The notes beneath the pieces were generated by a model, which did no database searches, had not been told where the DNA came from, and saw only the letters and a list, made by a program, of their open reading frames with translations. A stretch of 64,000 nucleotides of DNA from Lotus japonicus (taxonomy: Eukaryota > Streptophyta > Magnoliopsida > Fabales > Fabaceae): assembly GCF_012489685.1 (NCBI RefSeq), contig NC_080043.1:81360292-81424291 (forward strand), read 5' to 3'. Positions 40,575 through 51,109 of the stretch are shown here, in pieces. Numbering within the stretch: position 1 is the stretch's first letter; each line of letters starts with the position of its first letter. The position numbers and the translations under genes were made by a program.

Positions 40575-41486
40575 CATTGTTTTCAATCTCTAGAGATATC
40601 TCTTAATCTCTTACGAGATTACGATATCACGTACCAAAAACGAGACTAGCGGGGGGTAATAACTATTTTTTCAAATCTCGGCTGATATCTCGAGATATCT
40701 CTTAATCTCATGTAATATCGCGAGATTACCACGAGATTAGCTTATTTTGTTAAAAATGGCAAAAAGTATTTTGTCTAAGGCTATTTCAGTCATTTAACCC
40801 ACAAATTTTAGGGTTTTCACTCATCTCTGTTGTTCTTGCCACTCAACTCTGTCGTTCTTTCCACTTCTTCTCTCATCTCTGCGTGCGCAGCCTTCACTTA
40901 TCCTCTCGCGCGACCACCAGTGCAACTACCTCTTCCTCCGACGCGACTTCATCCTCCTTTTGATGAAATCCAATCTGATGATGAATGGATAACTAAAGAG
41001 GCAGATGTAGAGGATAATGATATTGATGGTCATGATGATATTGTGGATATCATTGAATTAGTTCAAGACAACATTGAGAATTTGGTTCTTGATCCTAATG
41101 TTGGAGGGTCTAAGTCTATCCCATATGAGGAAGAACTTGATGGTGATGATGGAGATGATGATTCTAGTTGTTCTAAATTTGACGGTGTTGTAGGATTTTA
41201 AATTTAGATGACTAGTGACTTATTTGTTTTTGTTTTAAGTTTATCCTAACTTGTATTGATGTTTTGTTAACTTGTTATGACCTATGTACCTTAGGTTTAG
41301 ATATTTGGTAATTTTATGCATGATTTTAACTGTCATTGTTGGATAATTTGGATAATTTTTAGTACTATTAGTGTGACTTAATCATTATTATAGTTTTAAA
41401 ATTATTAGGTAATCTCTTACGAGATTACGTTACGAGATTACCTCCCCTCCACGAGATTAGGTAATCTCTAGAGATTGACAACCATG
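40575..41486. mobile_element. non-autonomous hAT element with a short acidic ORF
   Basis: A perfect 8-bp target duplication, CAATTGAC, flanks it (40567-40574 and 41487-41494). Inverted ends are CATTGTTTTCAATCTCTAG and, complementary, CATGGTTGTCAATCTCTAG. Both subterminal regions are built from AATCTC...ACGAGATTA motifs. 912 bp. The termini fit plant hAT elements. Confidence 0.88.
40830..41201 (+). pseudogene. acidic ORF in the hAT element, possible transposase C-terminal remnant
   Basis: A 123-codon frame. The first half is poor coding sequence (Ser/Pro-rich). From about residue 45 it is strongly acidic (FDEIQSDDEWITKEADVED, ending ELDGDDGDDDSS). Plant hAT transposases often end in acidic tails, so this may be the last exon of a parental transposase after internal deletion. 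No catalytic or dimerisation motif remains. Uncertain. Confidence 0.35.
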
Positions 41487-41494
41487 CAATTGAC

Positions 41495-42343
41495 ACTTCA
41501 GCCGACGCAAATTTATAAAAATCATAAATAGCGCAGGTTAAACTAACGTTAATATTAGTTACCAATGCAAAATTGATGATATGCTCAGTATTTACAGATG
41601 CCTAAATTCACTGCTCTCGTCCTAGCCAAATAGTAGCCCTAACTTGGAATTACTATTCTTAGTATCTCAAAGTCAAGGGTATCGTTTGGCTGACACGAAA
41701 TTGTCAACTTAGAGACCCCCAAAATGTTTGCAAATGAAGCAAGTCGTCACCAAATTTGCATTGACAACCAACAAGATAAATGTAATCAACATAGACCAAG
41801 GAGATCATCCACACCCTATATCATGAATTTGACTATCCTAAGGTTTATTGCCTTGTTGAAATTTAGGTGCTATAAAAAGTTAAACATTAAAGAAATTAGA
41901 AAATGATATTTTATATGATGAACTTGTTCGTTACTTAAGCATACTTGAATAGTTGAGTTGTTGAATATTGGTCACTCTTAGCTGCAATTTCTTTGGCAGT
42001 TTGCTCTACTATTCGGGATGGATAAAGAATGACATGATTCGACCCTAAATGCATAGCAAATTGACATGGAAGTTACCGTCAAGAATGTCCAATGCCCAAC
42101 TTCTCAATTATCCTCAAGAAATAAAAAAGGAATTAACTCAGCATCTAAATTAGTATTTTCTTAATTTTTTAAGTGTTTATTTTTTAAAGCACCTAAATTA
42201 ACTTGTTAAACTTAAAGCACATAAATTAGTTTCATAAGTTCTTTTATCCTAGCTACATGATTTAAAGCACATAAATTAGTTATATAAATCCTTTTTTTAT
42301 CTAGTTAAATCATAATACTTGTGTTTAAAAGATTGTATTGATA
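41495..42343. other. intergenic
   Basis: AT-rich. A repeated TAAAGCACATAAATTAG motif occurs at about 42,185-42,275. The 41724-41906 open frame has no family features. Confidence 0.4.
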
Positions 42344-42356
42344 ACACTCTTTTAGC

Positions 42357-42471
42357 TTCTTTTTTTACATTGGAAAGTTAAATTGCACCCGCCAGGGATT
42401 GATCCTTGGACCGTTCCCTTCCCAACCTATATGTCACACAGCTCTTACCACTTGAGCTATCATTCGGAGAC
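42357..42471 (-). mobile_element. tRNA-derived SINE
   Basis: The minus strand carries box A (ATAGCTCAAGTGG) and box B (GGATCAATCCC) in tRNA spacing, then GGCGGGTGCAATTTAAC and a short A-run. It is flanked by the 13-bp duplication ACACTCTTTTAGC (42344-42356 and 42472-42484). Same family as 57589-57701. No cloverleaf, so not a tRNA gene. Confidence 0.85.
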
Positions 42472-42731
42472 ACACTCTTTTAGCCTTAAGTGTATGTATT
42501 AGTTATGTACTATTAAAAATTTAACTAATTAAATAACAAAATTGATATTTAGTGAAAATCAATCATCATATAATTACACTTGCAATATATCTTCATGGAG
42601 ATTCAATATAAATCCATTATCCATTCATGAACAAAAGCTATAGTCCCACCAACATAACATATATAAACACATTTAACAAAAGCTATAGTCCCACATGACA
42701 TAAACAAAAAGAATCGCGAGCATCTGATATA

Positions 42732-43070
42732 TCAAGTTGGTTTTACCCTCAAGAACTTAATTTTGGGCTTTCGGTTGGTCTTTCTAATGAAACACTCTTC
42801 AAAAGCTTGTGCTTCAAATGGGATCCTCAAAACCCCTTCATTCATGTACCCATATTCTTCTGCAGACTTACCTAGAAGCTCACAGAAAAATGCACCACGA
42901 AGTGCTCTGATGTGAACAATAAAACGCCTACAAGTGTCATCATTTGTGCCAACACAGATTGGAACATAACCTTTTGGTGCCGATAGAGGGCCTTCTATGC
43001 GCTTGTAGTTGTAAGCACTGCCACCTGCAGCAACCCAATTACTAATTAACTTGCTTCCTCTACCTCCCAT
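42732..43070 (-). CDS. SAUR family protein (cluster copy 2)
   Basis: An intronless 112-residue SAUR. N-terminus MGGRGSKLISNWVAAGGSAY; core from about residue 31 (APKGYVPICVGTNDD, RFIVHIRALRGAFFCELL, then VLRIPFEAQAFEECF); basic tail ending KIKFLRVKPT. It is the most divergent of the five cluster members (MGGRGSK for MGAKGSK, YNYKRIEG insertion, longer C-terminus). The MGxxGSK motif again fits N-myristoylation. Intact start and stop. Its upstream region (43,140-43,360) keeps the cluster's motifs. Confidence 0.9.
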   Translation of the reverse strand: MGGRGSKLISNWVAAGGSAYNYKRIEGPLSAPKGYVPICVGTNDDTCRRFIVHIRALRGAFFCELLGKSAEEYGYMNEGVLRIPFEAQAFEECFIRKTNRKPKIKFLRVKPT

Positions 43071-43139
43071 TGCAAATAACCCTTTAATTCTGCTCTCTTC
43101 TTATAATTGTTTTCAGACGTTTCTTGAAGAGCTTTATAT

Positions 43140-43370
43140 ACTAACGACGCTGTGCAAATGTAAACGTACGTTAAGGTACTTGAAGATGTCCTTGCTACTA
43201 TTCTACGCCCCTTAAATTAATGTTTGATTACGAAAGAAATCTTGTTTCAACTATGGCGATAAAGTAGATGATCTGATGATGTCTTTGTACTTGGTATAAT
43301 TGCCTTGCTAATTGCCGTAACAACAATGCTGTCTATGTTATCCAATCTGTCACTAGTCAAGCTGCTAGTA
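43140..43370 (-). promoter_or_regulatory. promoter region of SAUR-2
   Basis: Shares blocks with the other cluster promoters: GTGCAAATGTAAACGTACG, TTAAGGTACTTGA.GATGTCCTTGCTAC and GCCCCTTAAAT. The TATA-equivalent (minus TTTAAG) is at about 43,210, 140 bp from the ATG. AATTGCCGTAACAACAATGCTG follows further upstream. More diverged than the other copies. Confidence 0.6.
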
Positions 43371-43406
43371 AAAAAATATAATTCTTGTTCGATGGCATTT
43401 TTATAA

Positions 43407-44142
43407 GGATTAAATATGTTTTTAGACCCTATAAATTGGGGTTTTCTGGCTTTGATCCCTATATTTTCATTCCATTGGTTTTAGTCCTTAGTACAAAGTA
43501 TTAGTGTGATTTTAGTCCCTAGCATTAATGTTGTACAAAAAACTTCTGTTCTGCTGCGTGTTTTGGCCACATTCTGAAGAAGCTCGATTATTGTCTCGGG
43601 GGGGGGGGGGGGGGGAATTTTGCTTTTAATTGGCAAGCCTCTTAGTTTCCAGTCTCTATGGCCTTGCTGCTTTGTGCTCTTTTGCTGCTGTTTTGCAGCG
43701 TTTCTATCTTCTTTTTCTATTGTCCTTTGCTATTGTAACCTTAGTTGTAGTTGTTGTTCTTTCATTTACCTACTGTACTACGTCTGTTTTGTGTGTAAAA
43801 GGGCCTTTTGAACTTTTTGGCCTCTTTTGCTTGCTTTGTATGCTTTCTTCTGATGATATAATAAAAAAAACAAAAAACTTGACTCGGCTAATCATTAAGT
43901 GTAGTCATATTGGCATCTTGCATGGCAGTTTATCTTCTTCTTCCATTTCTTAATTGAGTGTAATTCCATGTATAGTGCCACTAGGGAAGTTCTTGATCAT
44001 GTGTCAAACTACCACTTAAGCTTATGTGAGCTGACTGCTGAGTCATGTTTTTTGTATAAGGACTAAAACCAATGAAATAGAAATATAGGGACCAAAGTAA
44101 AAAAATATCAATTTGAAAAGGACCTCAAACATATTTAAGTTT
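43407..44142. mobile_element. Mutator-type MITE containing a nested LINE tail
   Basis: Inverted repeats of about 100 bp: left TTAAATATGTTTTTAGACCC...TTCATTCCATTGGTTTTAGTCC, right the complement (GGACTAAAACCAATGAAATAG...AACATATTTAAG). The 9-bp target duplication TTTTTATAA lies at 43398-43406 and 44143-44151. The outermost bases are imperfect. The interior holds an 18-G run and a LINE 3' end. Confidence 0.7.
43598..43880 (+). mobile_element. LINE 3' UTR fragment starting at a poly-G run
   Basis: Eighteen consecutive G at 43,598-43,615, then T-rich non-coding sequence ending CTTCTGATGATATAATAAAAAAAACAAAAA, the typical end of plant L1 copies. The two open frames here are T-rich artefacts. Confidence 0.5.
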
Positions 44143-44151
44143 TTTTTATAA

Positions 44152-45081
44152 TTTTATTCTAAAGTGACAACTTTTTACAATTATCCTTCTATGCACGGAC
44201 ATTGTTGGAGTTTTACTACAAAAGCATATATAGCTTAGCTTGCCAATACAAAATGAATCTTTTAATTTTATTAAATTCTTTGAATCTTTGATAAGTAATG
44301 ATAGACACACGTCCGTGGTTTGTGACATATCATAGACATGCATTAATAATTGCCACTAAACATAAAGAGTAAAAAAACGTTTAAAAAGGATTTTGAAATC
44401 CGTAAAATAACTGCATAATTTGTAGCAGTTTAAAGGTGCTAGAAAATGTTTATCTTTTCCTTTTTATACTCCACGTCAAGAGTATAATTTACAAAACCTG
44501 TCTCAACCTGGGTATGTTAATTAATGATCGACATTGTACTATAGTTTCTAAATATCCTTTTTATTAATAATTCCTAGAAATTATAAGAATGTTTTTAACA
44601 TGATACATTTGAAATAAATAACTTTCTAAAACTTAACCATATGGTGTTTACGTAAAATTCATTTTAAAAAGTTAAAACCAAAAACTTTATGTTGGAAACT
44701 TTTAAGCTATAAGAATTGTTTAAGAGGTTGATAATTATATTAGAAGTGACAAATATTTAATATTTATTTTATATGTTGCATTTTATTTGGATTTTTGAAC
44801 CAAAAACCAAAAACTTTATGTTTGATTGATCTAGTTTTTTTTTTAAGGCATGTTTGATTGATCTAGTTGGCAAAAGACAGCTGGAATTTTGTCTTCGTAT
44901 AAAGAAATATTTATTTGATACTAGAATCTCCTAAGTCCTAAGAACATAAATTTTTGTAGTAATGTATGTTTGTTTGTGTGTTGGACTTATTTGGAGCGAA
45001 AATCCTTTTTAAAACGTTGATGTCAATTCATTTTTGATTTTTTATCGTACTCTTCAGCCCTTTTATATTTGATTTTGGTAC
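44152..45081. other. intergenic
   Basis: AT-rich. An AACCAAAAACTTTATGTT motif occurs at about 44,676 and 44,803, and GTTTGATTGATCTAGTT twice at 44,820-44,868. No gene was recognised. Confidence 0.4.
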
Positions 45082-45090
45082 TTTATTTTT

Positions 45091-45634
45091 TGCTTAATTG
45101 CAACTTTGATCCCCGACGTTTACCAATACCACGATTTTGGTCCCCCACCTAATTTAATTACATGGATGGTCCCCAACGTTGTAGGTCGTGTGCAACGTTA
45201 GTCATACCGTTTATTTCTTAATGGAGGAGGCTTACGTGGACGTCCAATTGGAGAGAGAAATGAGGTATGAGGAGAGAGGGAAGCACGTGAGTATCACGTG
45301 ACCCTTATCTGAACCCATTATACCCAAATCCCTGACCTCCCTAGAACGAAGAAGGTAACACGATTTAGATCCCCTAGGGTTTCAGATTTGGGTATAATGG
45401 GTTCATATAAGGTTCACGTGAGTTCACGTGATACTCACGTGCTTCCCTCTCTCCTCATACCTCCTTTTTCTCTCCAACAAGACGTCCACGTAAGTCTCCT
45501 CCATTAAGAAATAAGCGGTAGGACTAACGTTGCACACGACCTACAACGTCGGGGACCATCCATGTAATTAAATTAGGTGGGGGACCAAAATCGTGACATT
45601 GATAAACGTCGGGGACCAAAGTTGCAATTAAGCC
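45091..45634. mobile_element. Mutator-type foldback MITE with CACGTG motifs
   Basis: 544 bp, nearly all inverted repeat: each arm is about 240 bp (left GCTTAATTGCAACTTTGATC..., right complement GGCTTAATTGCAACTTTGGT...). A perfect 9-bp duplication, TTTATTTTT, flanks it (45082-45090 and 45635-45643). Several CACGTG cores lie in the arms (about 45,285-45,300 and 45,415-45,440). No coding. Confidence 0.85.
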
Positions 45635-45643
45635 TTTATTTTT

Positions 45644-46450
45644 TTAAGTTAAGTAAATTCATCTAGTAGTTCTACCAAAAAAAATTCATCTAGTAGTACT
45701 TTTAACAATCACGCAAATTTAAGATTTATGATGGATTGAGATATAAAATTATATTTGAGATATTAAATTCATCTACAGATTCTATGCCTAAAGTTCTTCA
45801 ATAATAATTTTCGATTCAAATATCCTAAATTGGGATTATTAAATCTATACGGTATATTAATTTTGAGTCTTTACTCTGAAAAGTGAATTATACTGAAACT
45901 TTTAACTCTCTTTTATGATAAGGCATTAAGGCATGCCATCGTTTTTCTCTTAAATGACTATTCCCTCTTCTATGTTGTTTTCATTTTCTTCTTTAGGCAT
46001 TCAACACATTCTACTCAATTCTACAAGTTTACTTTTCGTAGGCCAGATATGAAATTTTCGTTATGGATCTTATGCCCATGAAAAAGAATTTTAGGGTAAT
46101 TTAGGATCATTCTATGTTGGGATTTTGTCAACTATATATATTTTTCGTCATTTTATTTTCCCTGAATGGAATGGATTCCTTGCGATTTTCTTTTCTTAAT
46201 ACCTCTGTAACTTTGTATAAAACATTGAATTGGAAAGCTTCCATTATGTAATTTAACTTGAATTAAAAAAAAATTAATTGAAATTTACTGAATTTTTTTG
46301 ATCATATCCTGCATTAATTACAGTAACAATAACTTGATGTAGAATGAGTATAATTAAGTCTTAATGCATCTACAGGAGCCTACCCACAAAGGTAAGTATG
46401 TGTTGAATAGAAGCTAGAAGAAAAGAAATGAAGGAAAAGTGGAGATATCT
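45644..46450. other. region downstream of SAUR-3
   Basis: AT-rich. From about 46,285 onward it is the conserved SAUR 3' flank (GAATTTTTTTGATCATATCCTGCATTAATTACAG; then CTACAGGAGCCTACCCACA), shared with copies 4, 5 and the 61.2-kb fragment. Confidence 0.55.
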
Positions 46451-46777
46451 CTAATTTGTGACCCTCCTAATCTTAATTTTAAGCTTTTTGTTGGAGTTGG
46501 TGATGGACCACTCTTCAAAAGCTTGTGCTTCAAACGGGATCCTCAAAACCCCTTCATTCATGAACCCATATTCTTCTGCAGTCTTTCCTAGCAGCTCACA
46601 GAAAAATGCATGACGAAGGGCTCTGATATTAACAATAAATCGCGTGCAAGTGTCCTCATTTGTGCCAACACAAATTGGAACATAACCTTTAGGTGCCAAT
46701 AATAGAGACCCTTCTATGCGCTTGTGAGCACTCCCAACACCAACCCATTTACTTAATTTGCTTCCTTTAGCTCCCAT
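46451..46777 (-). CDS. SAUR family protein (cluster copy 3)
   Basis: An intronless 108-residue SAUR, starting at MGAKGSKLSKWVGVGSAHKR to match the paralogues. An in-frame ATG 33 bp further upstream (46,810) would add MLISRENKLRT, but those bases are leader sequence in copies 4 and 5 too. Core: LLAPKGYVPICVGTNEDTC, RFIVNIRALRHAFFCELL, EEYGFMNEGVLRIPFEAQAF, tail NSNKKLKIKIRRVTN. Closest to copy 1. MGxxGSK again. Intact, with a close, conserved TATA. Confidence 0.92.
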   Translation of the reverse strand: MGAKGSKLSKWVGVGSAHKRIEGSLLLAPKGYVPICVGTNEDTCTRFIVNIRALRHAFFCELLGKTAEEYGFMNEGVLRIPFEAQAFEEWSITNSNKKLKIKIRRVTN

Positions 46778-46829
46778 TGTCCTTAATTTATTTTCCCTGC
46801 TTATCAGCACTTGATATCTATGTGCAATT

Positions 46830-47225
46830 GTAATTGCAATTGTAATAATCGTACGTGTTAAGGTACTTGATGATGTCCTTGCTACATCTCATGCATGTCC
46901 CTTAAATAGTTGTTTGTTGATTTTGAAACAAATTTCATTCTCACTCAACTTTGACCATAAAATCTTTAGCAACGTACGCTTCTCTGTATTCAATTTGTTC
47001 AAGCGGCATGCTGAATGCCGTAACAACTGCTATGTTTGCAATGCGTCGCGTATCACGTTTCAAGGGGTTGAAAATTCTTTTCTCAATTATTAGTCAGATA
47101 CTTTATCTTATACTAGTCTCATGTACGGTAATTAATTCAGAAATACGTCAAAAAAAGGATGGGAATTTTGTCTTCTTTGTCCAAAGAAATTTCTAATTGA
47201 CATTAGAATCCTTCATGACCATGAC
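46830..47225 (-). promoter_or_regulatory. promoter region of SAUR-3
   Basis: Conserved blocks: CGTACGTGTTAAGGTACTTG, TGATGTCCTTGCTACATCTC, CCCTTAAATAG (TATA CTATTTAAG at 46,901-46,909, about 125 bp from the ATG), TTTGACCATAAAAT, AGCAACGTACGCTT, GCTGAATGCCGTAACAACTG, and distal TTGACATTAGAATCC.TCATGACCATGACCACAA. The palindromic CGTACG and ACGTACGC motifs recur in most copies and are candidate regulatory sites. Confidence 0.7.
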
Positions 47226-47396
47226 CACAATTTTTTAGTAGTGGTGTCTGCATGCGGTTAACTTATTTGCAACCAAATTATAGAGAATTTAGGCATCAGA
47301 TTCCTTGTGCACTGCAGGGAAATTTTTTCCTTAATTAATAACATAGTATATTGATATGATTATATTTGCCCTCTCTATATATATATATATTCAAGA

Positions 47397-47539
47397 GGTT
47401 GTCTAAATGATCAAGGAGAAAATTTATGTTAAATAACCCATCATCCAATCACATTGAAGATAAGTGAGTTGGATCATCTTCAATGTGATTGAATGATAGG
47501 TTGTTTAACCAAAACTTTTCTTGGGTCATTTAGACAACC
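47397..47539. mobile_element. short hairpin MITE
   Basis: 143 bp. The two halves are inverted copies: GGTTGTCTAAATGATCAAGG...CAATCACATTGAAGAT on the left, and the complement of GGTTGTCTAAATGACCCAAG on the right. It sits upstream of SAUR-3. A transcript would fold into a single stem, a possible small-RNA source. Confidence 0.7.
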
Positions 47540-47569
47540 CAATTTTTCTAACGGACACTCCACATAATT

Positions 47570-47993
47570 AAGGCTTAAATAAGTTTTTGGTCCATAACCT
47601 TTACAAAATGCTTGGTTTTCGTCCCTCGCCGGAGCAAAGGTGGGTTTTAGTCCCTAACCTTTGCCAAAAGGTTTGGTTTTCATCCCTCCGGAGCTCTGAG
47701 TCAACACCGGAGCTCCGGTGGCCCATGTGGCATGGCCACGTGAGATTAATGAGCTGATGTGGAATTTATTTTTTTCATTTAAATTAAAAAAAACCTAATT
47801 AATTTTTTAAAAAAATGTTTAAAATTCTAAAGGGTAATTTCGCAAGAAGTTTTTCAATTACCTGCGAATATTTCTTCAAAAAGTAAATTCGCAGGAAAAT
47901 ATGTTGAAAGCAAGGAAAATTTCGCAGGAAATTCCTGCGAAAAAAAATTGCCAAAAAATGCGCAGGTAATTAACACATTTCTAGTAGTGCGTG
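47570..47993. mobile_element. composite: Mutator-like left end joined to CACTA right end
   Basis: 47,570-47,760 starts AAGGCTTAAATAAGTTTTTGG with repeated GTCCCT/TTTTCGTCCC motifs, like the left TIR of Mutator MITEs, but no matching right TIR is found. 47,840-47,993 has dense TTCGCAGGAAA/TTTCCTGCGAA palindromes and ends TTTCTAGTAGTG, a CACTA-type terminus. Both are truncated remains abutting each other. Confidence 0.5.
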
Positions 47994-48979
47994 AATATGC
48001 GGATTTTACTGAATATAAGCCCCTTTCATCATGTTTCCACCACCAAGTATACATCATTCCTTCTATGGGTGAAAAAATACTTATTTTCCACCATCACCAA
48101 GTCCCTTTCATCTCCAGTATACTTTTGGTTGATTAGCATTCATAGTGTTAGGTAATGCATCTGAGAGATAATCGATTATAAGAAAATCTATATGACAACC
48201 TAGGTTTTCTATTGTTCCAAGTATGCTGATTTATTAATCAGCTTCTCAGCGCTCATGCTTTCTCAAATCTAACACTTCTATGTGACCAACGTACGTCTAG
48301 ACAGAGAGTTTTGAGGATGACTGTTAATTAGCACGACCAAATTGATTAACAACTTGATAAGTGGATTGACAATTATATGGATTCACTACTAGAATATAAC
48401 TGGGGAATCAGGAACAGTAACCTCAAGGTTTTTAAACTCTGATAATTCCCTCTCTCTCAATTGTTTTCTATACTTTCTTGAAAACTCTAATCCCTTTTTG
48501 CTTAAAAACCACTTTTTCACCAACCCTTTTATTTGCCTAAATAATGAATAATCTTTTGAAGAAGTTGGTAATTCATTCATAGTACATTGGGTTCAATAGT
48601 AGAGATTTTTCTCTATATTACTTATGTGACAAAGTACGCTTGCTCTTGAGCACATTCATATCCCGGCATGGCTAAATCTGAAACTTTCAAATGACTAACG
48701 AAAACTATCTTCCGAAATATATATCGTAAAATTTGACTTACAAGTGACATTCCCTTCGCTAGTTGGACGGTTCATTATGTGAGTATTGAAAAGGTTACCG
48801 ACGGATATGGTCGTTTGTATTTGGACGATGTGGTCGTTGGTAATGTTACCGATGAACACTTTTGTTGATAATTAGAAGCCGGGAATTTAATATTGTCGAT
48901 GGCAAAGGTCGTCGGTGTATTTTCTGACCAAATTGCGTGAACATGGTCTGACAGATTGGTCTGAAATTTGTTTATTTTT
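47994..48979. other. intergenic with a CACTA-like left terminus at 48,385
   Basis: CACTACTAGAATATAAC at 48,385 looks like the left end of another CACTA relic. On the minus strand the adjacent 48389-48580 frame (NELPTSSKDYSLFRQIKGLV, then KKWFLSKKGLEF) is charged and could be a captured coding fragment, but I do not recognise it. The remainder is AT-rich. Confidence 0.3.
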
Positions 48980-49345
48980 CACTACAAAAAATTGTGTAAA
49001 TTACGTCGGTCTATTTGTGATAATTACGTCAGTTTCGACCGACGTAATTTACATAAATGTCGGTTTGGGAAACCGACGTAATCGGCTCCGACGTGAGGTA
49101 TAAAATGACGGTTAACGGTAACCGCCACCACATCCGACGTATTATGCAATATATAAAATGGCGGGCATTATTGGCACAAAACGTCGGCTTAAAACGCCAC
49201 AATATTCTCATATTGGTTTTCTCATGTCGTATATTACGTCGGTCAAAACCAACGTAATTATTAACTCATAGCAGCGCTTGTAGCTGCACAAGCGCTGTAA
49301 TTGAGCATACTCGTATATTGCGTCGGTTTCGACCGACGTAAAATA
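48980..49345. repeat. left subterminal repeat array of the CACTA element
   Basis: At least eight (A)CGTCGG/CCGACG(T) units in both orientations, several as close palindromes (GTCGGTTTGGGAAACCGAC at 49,058-49,076; GTCGGTTTCGACCGAC at 49,322). Such arrays are transposase-binding sites in CACTA elements. Confidence 0.8.
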
Positions 49346-50629
49346 AGACATTAAATTTTTCTTTTTTATTAATTAATTATTAAAAAATTATTTCAAAAAA
49401 ATTAATTAATTATTAATAATATATATTTAATAAATTATCCATATATGTGCATATGGAAAATTAATCCATATTAAATTTTAATAATATGGATTTTTTTTGA
49501 AATATAATATGGAATGTTAATCCATATGGAAAATTTAATAATAATATTGATAATAACAAATTACGCATACGGAAAAATTATATATATATGCATTAAAAGC
49601 TATTGTTCTATTCTTATATCATTCTTCTTTACTTAATATTTCATATTTTCTATTTCTTCCTCTTATATCTCTTTGGATATAGCTGAAAAATGGTTTAAAT
49701 ATTGACTTTTTTTCTTTTCTTATCTCATAAACATCCTGATAAAAAAAAAATCATTATCATGGGTATTTCATATAGAAAACTTGATTTGGTGTCCATTGAG
49801 AATCATAAAGAAAATATCTCATTGAGAATGATTGTAAACTAAACTAGTCATATAGAAATGGGAAAAAGAGTTTGATGAACTTCCGTTTGTCTAACTCAAT
49901 TTGTCACCAATTTTGTCAATTAGAAAAGTATTTTGGAGTCTAGTCTTTGTCTAACTCAATTTGTCACCAATTTTGTCTAGAGGGTTATTTTATATCCTAC
50001 AAGAAACTTCCATTAACGTGAGTAGGTGCTCACTTGTACAGCAGAATCATCTTTCATTTCCTTTTATTATTTTTAAAGTAAAAAATGTTTAAATTGAGAT
50101 GTAAGATAATTTTACTTTGCAACTATTAGGAAGTTTCATGCTAACTTCAATAGTTTATTTAGTTGAAAAAACATTTACCCGAAACTTGGAGTTGTGTGAA
50201 ACAATTACTTTGATTAAATTTTAATTTGCAAAAATGTTGTACTTTATGTCTGATCCAACTGCTCCTGCAATCATTTAAGAACAAAGAGATAAATCGGTTA
50301 GTAATTATAAAACTCACAAAGTTCTAATGAAATTTAAACACATTATAAATCTAGTCTAGCTCTATGATCATTACAATAATAAACACATTATAAAACTCCG
50401 ATGAAACTCTAAATAACAAGGAGCATTTGGGGTCTAGTCTATCTCTATGTTCATTACAATAATAAAACTAGGAAGCTATCACAATAATAAAATTATCATA
50501 GACTAGATGTGCTCTAAGCATCCTCTAAATTGGAATTTGGGTTGCTTCCATTTGGCATCCCGCTACCTCCATCTCCATCTGGTGCCTACAAGAAATGAAG
50601 AAAACAAACATTATGATTTATTGAATGTT

Positions 50630-51030
50630 TGTTTTTTTGAAAGATGAAGTAAATATATTAGATGAAAGAATATGGGGACAAGGTTCCCCACGTGAACCAA
50701 GAGAAAAGCAAACTAAAAAAAACAAGAGACATAGCAAATACAACAACACTATCAAGTACAAAGAAAGAAAAAAGGAAAAGATAAAACAGCAACACTAGCG
50801 AGTACAGGGGAAGGAAAAATAAAAAGGACATATAGAAATGAAGAAGCACACAAAGGGAACATAACTAACATCACATTAGTAACACAAACAGAAAAACCAC
50901 AGTCAGGCCAGCAAGGAAGCTCCATTACCACCCCTGATGTCAATATCTCAAGGCAACACATAGTAAATTGCCAAGCTACTGTATGTTTGGAAAACTTACA
51001 GTTATAAGAAAGTTCTCTCACTAACAGTTT
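50630..51030 (-). mobile_element. LINE 3' UTR fragment nested in the CACTA element
   Basis: On the minus strand, T/C-rich non-coding sequence ending CATATTCTTTCATCTAATATATTTAC and an A-run (plus-strand TTTTTTTGAAAGATG at 50,632). Same terminal type as 30,838. It interrupts the TNPA-like region; borders are approximate. Confidence 0.5.
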
Positions 51031-51109
51031 TAAGAGAAAAATCTAAAAAACAGAGTAAATTGCTTGTGGAAAAAGTGCCAACATAATAAAACAGATAAAA
51101 CAGATTTTC

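Noticed and set aside
42380..42470. tRNA-like sequence on the minus strand
   Set aside because: Same SINE family with a 13-bp target duplication; not a tRNA gene.
43620..43953. Hydrophobic frames after the poly-G run
   Set aside because: T-rich LINE 3' UTR; the apparent membrane segments are compositional.
48980..49345. Possible CRISPR-like repeat array
   Set aside because: Units are short, in both orientations and irregularly spaced, at the end of an element with CACTA termini and a 3-bp TSD. They are subterminal transposase sites in a plant genome.
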